64,000 nt of DNA from contig OY101121.1 in assembly GCA_956465555.1 (NCBI GenBank), positions 1,450,722-1,514,721 on the forward strand. Direction: 5' to 3'. The stretch comes from Nitzschia sp. pyKryTriq1 (taxonomy: Eukaryota; Bacillariophyta; Bacillariophyceae; Bacillariales; Bacillariaceae). Numbering within the stretch: position 1 is the stretch's first letter; each line of letters begins with the position of its first letter. Shown in pieces: positions 32,312 to 43,310 of the stretch. The notes beneath the pieces were generated by a model, which worked only from the letters and a program-made list of their open reading frames with translations, did no database searches and was not told the DNA's origin. The position numbers were made by a program, and so were the translations under genes.

Positions 32312-33637
32312 GAAAAGCACATTGCATTCTTGTGTCTTGTGTCATCAGTGATAATTCATCATCTCCCAGCAACGCTCCCGAATTGCAAATTGCAATGCAA
32401 CTACGCAACAACTTCAAAACTCATCTCGCACTACCGCGTACAGTACTTGCACCGTATGTACGAGTGCAAATCGCACATCATCGCTGGGCGGGAGATGGGG
32501 GACAGGCGTGCGATTCCGACGCGCACGAAGAGCACAAGCGCCGATATACAAAACAGAATGTGAATCGACCGATTTTTCAAAATCGCTCAACTGTGATCCG
32601 TTTCGAACTCAAAAGCATCTCAAAGCATCGGTTTCTTCCTTGGAACACATGATGCAGTAGCAGTAAAAGTGCTACATACTCCACCCTCTCACCGTTGCAT
32701 TGAACCATGTGCAAGATGTCCGAATTTGAAGAAAAACGACCGGCGACACCGTTCACTTTCTACGTCCGCCCGTACATGTGGCCGCCCGAACACCGTTGCC
32801 GCGGTCGTTTGCAATTTCGACGAAAAACGATCACCACCTTCGTTCAATCCTACGCTCCGCAGTAGACAAAATGCCGTTACAGTTGATCTTGGATCGATCC
32901 GAACTCGACAGAAAGTCCTCGCATCGTCCTCACTTTTCCGCTCATTTTGCGGTCATTATTTTGACTTCGGTCGATTTCGTCACCCCCGTTGGAATTGAGG
33001 TTGCCGCGCCGCTGGACCAGCCCACCCGCGTGTTGATCGTGTCTCTGAGAGTGAGCCTCCCTTCCGTGCTGTGTATAGTAGAAATTGTGGTAAAGTTGAA
33101 AGATTCCCGTTTTAGCATCGAGCGACTTTGTCACGTCGTTTGATGTGGGAGGAGCCGGTTTGGGGTTCCGGAGAAGGCGCGTTGAGAGCCGGACAGTTTT
33201 GGGTTGCCCACAGCCCCGTCCGAACAGCTCGTTTCCGCTAATTTACGTCCCCCCATGGACCCGCATCAGAAATGGTGCGGTTCGTGCAGCCACAATAAAA
33301 ATCTACTGACAAACACATGCCATGGAAGAGGGGCTCGACCATGGACTTGATCATCACGCGGGTAAGTTGGTTTGGCGGTGTGCCACTTTCTATACTGACG
33401 GGGGTGTCGGAAGTGTTTGACGCTGGAACAATGATAGAAATATAGCTATATTCTAATAGTAGTATTTGATTGCTACCGGAGTATGATGTTTCACTGTCTT
33501 CCATGAACGATGTGGTCGCTTGTTACTATCGTATTCTCGTTCTTCGTTTTTGTTCGTCTCGTCGTCGGCGGTGCGTTTGCTATCATATCCTCCTTTGTCA
33601 AGTACAATACAGTACAGTACAGTACAGTACTCTAGTA
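32312..33637. other. Gene-free 1.3-kb region
   Basis: No convincing gene. 32960-33070 (plus) and 33310-33430 (minus) are diverged inverted relatives: both read TPV.IE followed by P..Q.TRV.I.S. They could be remnants of one repeat family. A GTACA-type run (33602-33631) lies next to the LRR fragment. Confidence 0.45.
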
Positions 33638-34286
33638 TTAGTTTTGCTGGTCTTTGTCGCAATAGTAATAGTCCCGCTGTTCTTGGATGCGATGCACGTC
33701 ACTCCGAACCAACTGCACACATACGATTTTGAGATTCTTCTGAAAGCCAGTTGTCCGACTGAGCCCATGACTCGCCTTCTGTGCCAAAATGAAAAGGCTC
33801 GCAAGTGCATATCGTTCCCTTCCAGCGGACTCGCTGAACTCATAGTCGTTCGGAGTAGACAGCCAAACAAGTTCAAAGTGCTTGGTTGCGAACACTGCAT
33901 GAACCGATGGGTTCATCATACTCCTGATATCGCCGAGAAATAAAGTCTTGAGGGTGAAGCTGGTATCGATGTTTTACGTCAATGGGAATGATTGTGATTT
34001 CGCCACCGCACCGACACTGGTCAATATCACGAGGCATCGCAGAATCCGAGAAGTCACAACTGTCTAGGTTGATATCATCCATAGCTGATGTTGGGGTCCC
34101 CTGTGGGGTCTCATCATCGTCCAACAAAAACAAAACGCAAGCCGCTACTCCCCCACCTACCATCAAGATGTAGATGAGAAACACAAGTCTGTGAAAGCTG
34201 CAGTCGGTATGGAGCTCGGCCGAAGGAGATGCTCTTGGTGCTTGCTTCATCTCGCGGTCTTGATCCAATGCATCCCAGATCCCCAT
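33638..34286 (-). pseudogene. Broken N-terminal fragment of an LRR receptor-like gene
   Basis: From ATG 34286 the frame has an acidic start, a membrane span (FLIYILMVGGGVAACVLFLL) and a segment ending YDEPIGSCSVRNQAL. Diatom LRR receptor-like proteins have a matching SCSPRNQALxWLS...NDYEFS...RFALATLF section before the repeats. Here the continuation VWLSTPNDYEFSESAGRERYALASLF lies in another frame: a 7-base duplication (TGAACTT next to CTT) near 33870 adds a stop and shifts the frame. The fragment ends about 65 residues later with no leucine-rich repeats. Upstream the frame stays open to about 34361 and may have had another exon. Confidence 0.7.
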
Positions 34287-34536
34287 TTCTTCATCTTCAT
34301 CCGACGGAACTGAATAGTCATCTTCTTCTTCTTGTGCGGTTCCGGTAAATGCAGAGTGAGCGACTTAAAGAAGGATAAGAAGCTAAACAACTCACCTCTA
34401 GATTTAAGATTGGTTTTATCAACTCTAGGTTCGCTAATTGTATTCTTCAATTTTAGTATGACATGAATGCATTGGCTACAAATGTCTACTTCTTGAGTCG
34501 AGCGGTCATACCGTGGCTCGTTCTTTCGCTACTTGT

Positions 34537-35520
34537 TCATGGCGTAAAGCCACTTAGAGTGAGCTCGGGAGGGGTATCGCTCTCACGGGAAAAAAAATGG
34601 TCTCCAATTTCTTGCTCCTGGTTGCGCGTCTGCAACATGAGGAACAACATATTATCTTCCAACGGAGTATTGAAGAATAGATTAGTGATGTCAAAGGTAG
34701 CTTGTGTCGCATCTGTAGGGACTTTCACACTGGGACCATCCTTTATGTTCTTAGGGACAAAGGTACTTCCGCTGACAGCCTCGATTAACAAGGGGGTACT
34801 GGGCAGCCTCGATACTGTAATAGGGGCCGGTTCCCGATTCTGATCTTCAACAGCGAGTGGCTCATGGTACAACGTGAGCTCCACCTTTTTTTCGCTACTT
34901 TCGGCAAGCTTCTCCAAGCCGGGGATTCTCGACAAATCAAAGATTAACAAGCCGATAGCATCGGGAATGTCATCGTTCCTGACGAACCCAGTCTGCACTA
35001 AGAATGTCTCCTCGTTACCATAGGTCCTACTAAAGTCGACTCCTTCCGTAAAAATATACGTATCCTGAGTGGGATTCAGAGTGTAGGATTCCTGAAACGA
35101 CAATGTAGGTGCAGCGGTTGCTGGGACAACCGGTTTCAATGTGGGAGCTGCTGCCGTCGGTGGCTTGGTGGTAGGTGCTGGAACCTTGACAGTTGGATGC
35201 GCCACGGTTGGCTTGTAAGTGGGGACCGCGGGCATGAATGTCGGTGCAAGAGTTGGGGGGGCCGGAGTGGTCACAGCAATCGCGGCCTCAGTCAGCACAA
35301 TCGTCAGGACAATGGCCGTAATAATACCCACACAACACACGCAAACCGCAAGCTTTCCGAGTCGCTCAAGCCGTTTTTTACGCTTCCTCTTCCTCTTCTG
35401 GCGCTTGCGTTCAACGTCGTCCATATTCTCGATAACCAATTGATTCCCCGAAAACTCCTGTGCCCGAACCGAGGTCATCGGCTCGTCCTCGAACATTGCC
35501 AAGTCATGATCGTCGTCCAT
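34537..35520 (-). CDS. Type II membrane protein with P/T-rich stalk and DNRLRE-like domain
   Basis: 327 residues from ATG 35520; a TTG 10 codons upstream is unlikely to be used. Cytosolic N-terminus with a strongly basic stretch (RKRQKRKRKRKKRLERLGK), a membrane span (VCVCCVGIITAIVLTIVL), then a Pro/Thr-rich stalk with repeated PT units (residues 93-150). The outer domain has PTQDTYIFTEGVDFSRTYGNE, GLLIFDLS and VELTLYHEP, close to the DNRLRE/CBM96 pattern of surface and carbohydrate-associated beta domains (by eye). A cell-surface or cell-wall location is inferred; ligand unknown. Confidence 0.7.
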   Translation of the reverse strand: MDDDHDLAMFEDEPMTSVRAQEFSGNQLVIENMDDVERKRQKRKRKRKKRLERLGKLAVCVCCVGIITAIVLTIVLTEAAIAVTTPAPPTLAPTFMPAVPTYKPTVAHPTVKVPAPTTKPPTAAAPTLKPVVPATAAPTLSFQESYTLNPTQDTYIFTEGVDFSRTYGNEETFLVQTGFVRNDDIPDAIGLLIFDLSRIPGLEKLAESSEKKVELTLYHEPLAVEDQNREPAPITVSRLPSTPLLIEAVSGSTFVPKNIKDGPSVKVPTDATQATFDITNLFFNTPLEDNMLFLMLQTRNQEQEIGDHFFSRESDTPPELTLSGFTP

Positions 35521-36187
35521 TTTGAATATATTGTTGCAAGTATAACTCAAAGCTCCGTATTATGTAAAGTATCCTCAGGTGCTGGAATCTCAAGCGATTG
35601 AAAGTAAACACCAAAGGAAGGAATGCAATTACTCTCACCGGGAGGTCATCCTGACCATACTTGTCCCTTCATTGTTGTCGCCTTTCTACTCTCTACGAGT
35701 ACTAAGTGTACAGTACAAGTACTGTGCCGTACCTGGTACTGGTACCTGGTACTGTACCTGTACTTCGCTCGGAGCACGATGATGTTGGAGGGAAACACGC
35801 GATGGGTCATTCCGAAAGTGTAAAGATGACTCTTCAAGGATAAGCTATTATTATTCGTATGTATGACACATAGGTTCAAAAACTGTTAATATTTGTTATT
35901 TTTACACACTAATAATTAACTACCATCATACAGATTAACAATGCAAATCCACAACCAGGCCCAAAAAGATTCTCAAAACGCCCCTTCGCGTGCTACTGTA
36001 GCTTCCGCCGCCTGCTAGATGGTCTAATAGTACCGGTAAGCTCTATTACCGATACGAGCTGCGCGCTCTGTACCGGCAATATCGGACAGCGCATGTGTGA
36101 AGCTCATCATGATGAATGCATGATGATATGTGTCGATATTTTGTTCCATCCAAAACACAAAACACAGGGCACCACAAATTCACCATC
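35521..36187. other. Divergent promoter region
   Basis: About 665 bp between the membrane protein gene and the exportin gene. GTACTGGTACCTGGTAC palindromic clusters at about 35715-35765 and TACCGGTA near 36031. ATG 36116 is in frame with the exportin but its 24 codons have no conserved character. Confidence 0.5.
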
Positions 36188-39100
36188 ATGGCTACCACGG
36201 AGATTCAACAACTCTTGGCTGTCTCTCCAACAAATTACAATGGTCAGGCTAGAAATCCTCATGCGATAGCACATGCTGTTCTGGAGAATCTCCGAGACTC
36301 GGGGGATCCAAACTTCCTTTTTATTCGGACGATTCTCGAACAACCAAGTTCTGAAGAATTGCTGTTCCACTGTATTACTGGCTGTAGGCATGTGGTCCTG
36401 ACGCGATGGGATGCCTTTTCGGAACCATTCACAAGCACTTTAAGGGATTTATTCATGTGTCGGGGGGATATGCACCAATCCACAACTATTCGAATGGCCT
36501 GCTTCACAACATCGGTGGCATTTTGGAAGCGACAGTGGTGTGATAACTCCGACATTCCCAGCATCAGCAAACGGCAAACGACTGAAATCAGTGGTCCAGA
36601 ACAGATGATTCTAGACCAGATTGGGTCTATTCAGCGGTTGCAGACCAAATCGGATCTCTTTAACCACCTTCACACCCGAATGGCGACGCAGACAAAGAAT
36701 TCCTGCGAGTACATGTCTTCGCTCATAGGCGAATTCTCTGGTAAATCGGTAGTGCCTTATCGGTTGCCCATGGAATTTCACAAGTGCGCCTATCGGACAT
36801 TCGAAAATGAGAATCTTGAAGATTGTCTGAAGATTTCAATGGGGGCGCTATCACAAGTGGTGGGGAACCTGCCAGCTGAGGATGTTGCCACCAGCGTGGT
36901 GCAAGCAACAATTGACGTATTGTCCTGGGAATTTGGTGGAGCAGAATGGATGCACTTGCCCTCATCTAGAATCCTAATCCGTCCACCGGGGAGCTGGTCC
37001 CAGTATTTAATGAGACCCGACTTTATCGGGGCAATGTTTGCTGTGCACGAGGAACATATTCGAAAGACCCACCTTGCACATGGAATCCGGCAGCTACTCT
37101 TGTTGCTGTGTTCCTTGACAGGGCCAATCTTTCGAGAAAAGTCGGATCGTCAGCAATTTGCAAATTTTTTATGTGAAGGGACGCACAAACTGCTAAATCT
37201 ATTTCAGGAGTTCCCGGAGCCATCTTTGATCAATGATGCATATTCGTTGGTGTCCAGACTCGTGGCGAACTTTCGGCTTGGCATGTTGTCAGAATTACCG
37301 TCTTTCATTCCTTTTCTTCACTCTATTGCTGCGACTGGTAAAAAGCTGTTGGAAGATAATCTTCGTGAGTGTGAGGAAGTAGCTGGGGATTTCGAAGCCA
37401 TGGAAAACAAAGAATGGCGAGACGAGGCCTTGTCTCTCCTGCTTCAGGACATTGTTTTGCTTTGTAAGGACCCTTGGCTAAATGATAGAAAGGCAAATGA
37501 AAGCAGCCGGCGAGAGGCCCAGTTGAAATTGATGCAAACCATAGGAGGTCTTTATCCGCAGTTTGTTAGATGCCGAACGAAGGAATCGTTCATGGGCGAG
37601 CATCATATTGTATCAAACAACCTGGAGGCAGAGGAGGCTGACGAAGAGATTGTTGCAGCGGAACTGGATGACGAGTTGGCGGCTGTAGCTTGCATCGGAA
37701 GGCTCCATTTAATGAGCTCTTTGTCTACCATGAGCTCATTATTCCAAGAAGTTCTACCAAGGCTACAAGCGATATGGCACGAAAATGCGATCATTACAGC
37801 AGATGCGTCAGCGCTGCTGAAAGAAGCCAGTCTCTTGATGAAATATTTGGGTCATTTATTGACGGATGAAATAAAGACCGATTCTACTAGCAAAATCCCG
37901 TGCTCTATCGAGACTGCTTGCCAATGGGATGACAGTCTTATCAACGAGCTCGCCTCAGTCATTCGAGGTGTACTGTCTTTGATGGAGGCACAAGCTACAG
38001 GTATTGCAGCCTGCCCATCGAACCCAGGACTATCGCCAAGTCTAACTCGAGACTTCGTTTGGTTTCTGAAACAGTGGGTGCCCGCTTATGTGTGCTCCGA
38101 TACTAGAAGTGACAATCCCAGTAAATTGTCAATTTTCTGGTCTAGCCAAGAAGCAGCACATCAAGTCATTGAATTTTCAATGTGGGTGTGCCAGAGGTAT
38201 TTCTGTTGCTGGCCACACATCGAGAACGGCGTTAATGAAAGTGCGACTGAGTTACTGATCGAGCTTGCCAAATGCAATGCTACCATACGGGCAGTAATGA
38301 TTCAGTCGAACTCATTCGGAGAAATCTACCAGACCGAGTGCCATGTTTTGAACCTACGGCAAGGGCTCAATAGAAACGAAGTCGAAGTGGAACTTTGTGG
38401 CGGCCAGAGCCTTGCTGTTTCAACGGAAATGGTGCAGGCCTTCTACAGTCTTCCCAGCGAGACAAAGTCTGGTATTCTGGCAGTCATGCTCATAGCTTCG
38501 GGGGACCCCACGGACACTTCTAGAAACGCTTTCAATGGTTGCCTGAAAGCGGTTCACGATTCTAGTTTGACGGTGATGGGCGCTGCGCAAACAGACACAG
38601 CTGTGGCTCGTGCCATGATCGCTGGGTGTCTTGACATGCTCCGCGGAGTTGTCTACGCAGCCTCAGAGATAGCGGAACCGAAGAGAATACCACATTTCAT
38701 GAATCCGCTTCTACCGCATCTCTCAAATCTGATGGACTGCTACTCGGGGGATATTTCGATATGCGAGGGTCTGCTCTGTCTGTTTCGAGACTATGCAGAA
38801 TCCTGTGCACTAAGCATGTCTCCAGAGGAGCGCTTGGGGCTCTTTGACGCATCATCAAATCTGCTGAAAAAGTATTCTGAACATCATTGTTCTGCCCGTG
38901 TCATTATAGCAAAAGCAGGAAAAGAGGCCGATGAGGAGGAAGATCAAGCCTACAGTGATATTCTTTGCGCTCTTGAGCTCCTCATCAATCTCTCGAACAC
39001 AATTGATCAGAATCCAACTTCGCATGCTACCGACGTTGTATTCTACGGATTACAGCAGATCGTGCCTCTTATGACTCAAGGGCTGCTCTCGTATCCATCT

Positions 39101-39646
39101 CTATGTACAAAATATTTTTCGCTGGTGAGCTTCATGATGGAAAAACACCCGGCAAGGATTACCATTTTTCCCTTCGAACTACTTGAGTCGCTTCTACAGT
39201 CACTTTTATACGGGTCGACCCATCATGATTCCAAAGTGGCAAAAACTTGTCTTGAGGGTTTGGCGGGGCTCGCAAAGGCGCATTTACAATCGGAGATAAT
39301 GCGTGGACACCTCGACGTCCTGGACAGATGCACCAAACATTTGTTCCTAGAAGTCATATTTCAGCAGCTGGTTTGGGATCGATTGGATGAAACTTCGAAT
39401 GCTTTGCTGGTGTTGGTGGCTGCAGATGTTGGTAGGTTTGGCTTGGTTGCTCGGGAGCTCGAAGAAAGAACGACCAACCCAGATGAGCGGGGACGATTGC
39501 ATAGAGCTTTTGAAAGACTTGTTCAGGAGGATGTGATAGCAGGGGCACTGCTTGATGGCTACGAAGGGCGAAGTAATCGCCGAAGATTTAAGGACGACCT
39601 GGAGGCCTACGCAAACGAAGTCCATTCCTTTCTACTTGTGAAGTAG
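36188..39646 (+). CDS. Exportin-4-like karyopherin
   Basis: 1,152 residues from ATG 36188 (MATTEIQQLL); an in-frame ATG at 36116 would add 24 residues. No introns. The whole protein is helical and HEAT-repeat-like. The N-terminus (FLFIRTILEQPSSEELLFHC, then IRMACFTTSVAFWKRQW) and C-terminus (SNALLVLVAADVGRFG and RLHRAFERL) parallel those of exportin-4, and the length is that of human XPO4 (about 1,150). Exportin-4 is a Ran-dependent transporter at nuclear pores with cargoes such as eIF5A and Smad3 in animals. Other large beta-importins, such as RanBP17/XPO7, are an alternative. Confidence 0.72.
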   Translation: MATTEIQQLLAVSPTNYNGQARNPHAIAHAVLENLRDSGDPNFLFIRTILEQPSSEELLFHCITGCRHVVLTRWDAFSEPFTSTLRDLFMCRGDMHQSTTIRMACFTTSVAFWKRQWCDNSDIPSISKRQTTEISGPEQMILDQIGSIQRLQTKSDLFNHLHTRMATQTKNSCEYMSSLIGEFSGKSVVPYRLPMEFHKCAYRTFENENLEDCLKISMGALSQVVGNLPAEDVATSVVQATIDVLSWEFGGAEWMHLPSSRILIRPPGSWSQYLMRPDFIGAMFAVHEEHIRKTHLAHGIRQLLLLLCSLTGPIFREKSDRQQFANFLCEGTHKLLNLFQEFPEPSLINDAYSLVSRLVANFRLGMLSELPSFIPFLHSIAATGKKLLEDNLRECEEVAGDFEAMENKEWRDEALSLLLQDIVLLCKDPWLNDRKANESSRREAQLKLMQTIGGLYPQFVRCRTKESFMGEHHIVSNNLEAEEADEEIVAAELDDELAAVACIGRLHLMSSLSTMSSLFQEVLPRLQAIWHENAIITADASALLKEASLLMKYLGHLLTDEIKTDSTSKIPCSIETACQWDDSLINELASVIRGVLSLMEAQATGIAACPSNPGLSPSLTRDFVWFLKQWVPAYVCSDTRSDNPSKLSIFWSSQEAAHQVIEFSMWVCQRYFCCWPHIENGVNESATELLIELAKCNATIRAVMIQSNSFGEIYQTECHVLNLRQGLNRNEVEVELCGGQSLAVSTEMVQAFYSLPSETKSGILAVMLIASGDPTDTSRNAFNGCLKAVHDSSLTVMGAAQTDTAVARAMIAGCLDMLRGVVYAASEIAEPKRIPHFMNPLLPHLSNLMDCYSGDISICEGLLCLFRDYAESCALSMSPEERLGLFDASSNLLKKYSEHHCSARVIIAKAGKEADEEEDQAYSDILCALELLINLSNTIDQNPTSHATDVVFYGLQQIVPLMTQGLLSYPSLCTKYFSLVSFMMEKHPARITIFPFELLESLLQSLLYGSTHHDSKVAKTCLEGLAGLAKAHLQSEIMRGHLDVLDRCTKHLFLEVIFQQLVWDRLDETSNALLVLVAADVGRFGLVARELEERTTNPDERGRLHRAFERLVQEDVIAGALLDGYEGRSNRRRFKDDLEAYANEVHSFLLVK

Positions 39647-40210
39647 CACCAAAATGTGCTGGTATTAAAATATCCACATACCATAATATTAGTAATTGGA
39701 TCCAAATCTTCCTTGAGACCTGTATCGTCGCCTACTAGAGCAAACTATACCGAATACACACCCTCTCTCTCTCTCTCTCTCTAACGCGGACCGTACAGGC
39801 GACAACAAACTAAAAACCCTTCAAGCAATTTACTTATCCAACTAAAACATTTAGAAAGCTAGTAGGCGATGGTGTGGAGCGTGCCCTCTGTCCGGCCACA
39901 TCATGCCCCGTGTTCGTGGCTGATAATCTTTGGTCTAGTAGCTACTCTCTCTCTCTCTCTCGCTCTCTCCTAGTACTAGTAGAGCAGTGGAGCTACTTAT
40001 CTCTACTAGAGCTACTACTAGTAGAGGTGCTGAGAGCTCTACTCTCTATACTACTACTACTTAGAAGAGAGAGTAGTAGACAGAGATACTACTCGTAGTA
40101 CGCACCACCTACCGAGAGAGAGCGTCTACGACTACTACTAGCTAGGTACGGTACTAGTAGACTACCGGTACTGTACCAGTACTGTACCGAATGGGGCCTC
40201 TTCTGCCTGC

Positions 40211-40266
40211 CCCTTGTGGCAGAGGGGGGGGGGGGGCAGAGCCCATGCGCGGGGGGGGGGCGGGGG
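40211..40266 (+). repeat. G-tract cluster with quadruplex potential
   Basis: Three long G runs (about 13, 9 and 5) separated by CAGAGCCCATGCGC and a single C. A 12-G run also occurs at about 22031-22042 downstream of the CDK-like kinase. Confidence 0.75.
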
Positions 40267-40737
40267 TCATTGGCTCGGTACATAGTACCAGTACCAAGTA
40301 CAGAACACTACTGTACTTGTACATTATTGGGAAAATGTTACGAAAGTAACATCAGACAATATCGGTCATAATTCACGCTATTTCAACGGTGCGCACCAAA
40401 ATACGTCAAAATTCTGTCAGGTACAGGTAACATTTTATTGCTGATTTCTGCCGCGGTGGCAGAGGTATTGCCCCAAAATAAGTAACACGCGGAGTCAACA
40501 TTTCTGCGCGAAAATGTTGACAAAATGTTACTATTGCTCGACGTATTTTTACGTACTCGTACTATCAGTGCCGTCGATGTTATGTAACTCAACAAAAAAT
40601 GATCAATTTCATGATCCGAGACCGGCGCACTGAGGGCATCCGAACTGGCATTGGTCGTACTAGTAGTCATAACAATAGTATGTACTCGTATTTTATTGAT
40701 ACTGGACTACTACTTGCTCGTAGTAGTACTACCACTT

Positions 40738-41300
40738 GACTTTGAATTTCTGGGGGCAGACGACGAGCAGTGTACTAGTAGTAGCTCCTCGACTAGAAGA
40801 CCGTTTGGAGCCGTTCTTTTTTCATTAATTGTTTTATAAATATGTCAAAGTCGATATTATTGAGTTTGACTACTTTTAGACGACGGAGTCAAAAGATAGA
40901 ACCGTCGAGCAAAATTCAAGCGCGAGCGACGAGCAGGTCTACTGGTAGTAGCTACTCAACTAGTAGACCATTTTGAGCCGTTCTTTTTGCTTTTGTGCCG
41001 TTACTACCATCCTTGAGTGGTTTGTTTCACGTCTGGGTACTATTTGACTGCGGAGTAAAGAGATAGAGTCGCCGGTCTGTTGGATTGGTTTGAACTTTGA
41101 ATTTTTTGAGGGATCTACTAGTAGCGTCTACTACTAGTAGCTTCTCGACCACTGGACTGTTTGGGTCCGTTCTTTTTTCATTCATTTCACTAATTCTGCG
41201 TGTCGAATGAAATTCTTTAGTTTGGATAATAGTTGAGTGATGCGTCAAAAGATAGAGTCGCCGGTCTGTTGGATCGTTTTGGACTTTGAAATTTTGGGCG
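40738..41300. repeat. Diverged tandem repeat, three units of about 170-190 bp
   Basis: Landmarks recur in the same order: a CTACTAGTAG-type block, GAGCCGTTCTTTTT (near 40808, 40975 and 41164), then AAAGATAGAGTCGCCGGTC (near 40891, 41057 and 41247), then a GAATTTTTGAG-like block. Spacings are about 167 then about 189 bp for both landmarks, so the units are true tandem copies with indels. Transcription or coding is not evident. Confidence 0.82.
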
Positions 41301-41972
41301 TTCGCCTTTCTCTAGCAATTCCTAAGTAGTAAGTTTTTGCACTTCGCGTATTCGCCGCGTCCTTTACCCGTACAAGCCCTTCCCTCTGTAGAATCTGGTA
41401 CAAGGTCTACAGTAACATTTTGTGTTATTACTATAAATACCATATACTTTGACAGTACCGGTACTGTACACACACAAAAGTACAGAACTGGTACTGTACC
41501 ATACAAGGACGACACGTGCTCTTGCTTCTACAGTAAAAGGATATGAGATCTAAAAGTGCGGGTTTTCGATGATGAGCACGTGCTCATTCAGGCGTGCTCC
41601 AAATTGAGGGCATATTTTAAAACTAATGCAAGAGAAATATCCACTATCAATACACGAAAATGAATTAGCCGGTGGAATTAAATAATAAGTCGAAGAACTC
41701 ACCGAATTTGCGCCTTCCCCCCTCGCCCCTCTCGCTATTATTATCATACTGCACGTGCCGGTACACCACCGGTACACTACCGATAACCCGGTACTGTACA
41801 TAAATAATGATCCCTGTCTGGCACCCACCCACTACTGGTACGAAAAATCAGTCTGGGGTTCTCAAATTACTATCGCATCCTTCGCGATCCATCTTCGGAC
41901 TTCAGGTTTTTACCAGTTCCCATTTTCCACAATACACAACAATACACTTCTTTCTTTTTTTACGTTGTCACG

Positions 41973-43310
41973 ATGACCAGATTCTCGAGCTTGATTCTGA
42001 TTTTGCTCGCCATTGAGTTTTGTCTATGTCGTGCTGGGACTGAAAGATTAGGGGACGGTGTCCCGTTGAATCGAATCGGTGAGATCGAGCAGAGCATCGG
42101 TTTTTATCAGGCCATCGAAGTATTAGCAAATTCCTTGCTTTATGAGAAGAAATCCAAATATCAAGCGATTGAGGTGCACCAAACAAAACATTTTGGCAAA
42201 TTGCTGCTTCTCGATGGAGTTATTCAACTCACCGAACGAGACGCCGATTCGTATAATGAAATGATGGCTCACGTCCCAATGTTTCAGCACAACAACCCGC
42301 GAAGGGTACTTATTATTGGTGGGGGTGATGGCTATGTCTTGAAAGAGGTATGTATAGATGGATTGGTTTGAAATTGGATAATCAGAACACCTGTTCTCAC
42401 GTCCTGGTTCAAACTCAGGTATTAAAACATCCCAGCGTTGAACTCGTCGATCATGTAGATTTGGATGAGGAAGTTATCAAGACGTGTCAAGTTCACTTCC
42501 CTCAGTGGGGAGACTGCTGGAAAGATCCGAGGGCTAAGCTTCACATTAAGGACGGAGCCCAATTTGTTCGAGATACACCTGACAACTACTACGACGTCAT
42601 CATTCAAGATTCATCAGATCCTTGGGTGGTTGAAGACGATGGTAGCGCAACACCTCTACCCTCGAGTGTTCTATACGAAGAGGATCACATCTGCCAGCTC
42701 TACAGGGTCCTTGCTCGAGACGGAATTCTGAATATACAGGTATGGAGTGATCTCGTCTTAGAATCGCATTAGAGAAGTGGAATAGCCCTACTAACATCTA
42801 CCTCGTGTGGTTGTGCCTTGTATTGTTTGACGATGAACAGGGAGAATCGTTCAATGTGCCTTTCAATGTGCCTTCCATTGCGTCATGGAGGAAACACATG
42901 GAGAATTGTGGATTTGTCCGTTCGAGATATGGTTCCATCATGACTGTCTCGTATCCAACGGGTCATATCGGAATGTTGATGGGCGAAAAAGATCCCTCTT
43001 CTTCAACAAAGCAGGAGGATATCATCCGTCGCTTTAGCCAGATGGTCAAGAATGGTGGTCGTACCACCTACTATCACCCCGCGCTGCAGATAGGGTAAGT
43101 TTTTATATGTACACTCTACCTGCACATTTCAACATTCCCCCTCCTTGATAGTTTCTCAATTCTTTGTTTTTCGCATTCAACAGTGCCTTCGATCTTCCAC
43201 TGTGGGCCCATGATAGCATTTATGGCGAGGAGGATACCTCTGATCTCTACTGCGAGCGCGCAGTCGTCGACACCAAAGCGACAGTCGAACAAGCCAGTAA
43301 AACGATTTAA
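41973..43310 (+). CDS. Secreted spermidine/thermospermine synthase-like aminopropyltransferase
   Basis: Exons 41973..42347, 42419..42739, 42841..43094, 43184..43310; introns 71, 101 and 89 bp; 358 residues. A signal peptide (residues 1-20, SSLILILLAIEFCLC) is followed by a full aminopropyltransferase domain: GKLLLLDGVIQLTERDADSY, GGGDG at 116-120 (dcAdoMet site), and DSSDP at 189-193 with the catalytic aspartates. Canonical enzymes continue DP.GPA; here DPWVVEDDGSATPLPSSVLY has a longer loop. The C-terminal part (AFDLPLWAHDSIYG) is ordinary. Unlike the fusions at 1-6003 it lacks AdoMetDC and is probably lumenal. The product could be spermidine, thermospermine or a longer polyamine. Confidence 0.88.

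Larger units (their letters stand above)
39647..41972. other. 2.3-kb gene-free repeat zone
   Basis: No gene recognised. From left: CT microsatellites (39760-39781, 39947-39968), dense CTACTAGTAG palindromes (39975-40180), G tracts (40211-40266), short GTAAC/GTTAC inverted motifs (40330-40530), a diverged tandem repeat (40738-41300) and GTACCGGTAC clusters (41450-41500, 41755-41800). The right end must hold the promoter of the aminopropyltransferase gene at 41973. Confidence 0.7.

Noticed and set aside
33470-33943. 157-codon plus-strand frame with a hydrophobic core
   Set aside because: Overlaps the LRR fragment on the other strand; the core comes from a GTACA run and low-complexity DNA.
36107-36391. 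94-codon minus-strand frame
   Set aside because: Antisense shadow of the exportin start.
40383-40670. 95-codon minus-strand frame in the repeat zone
   Set aside because: Composed of short inverted GTAAC motifs; no family resemblance.
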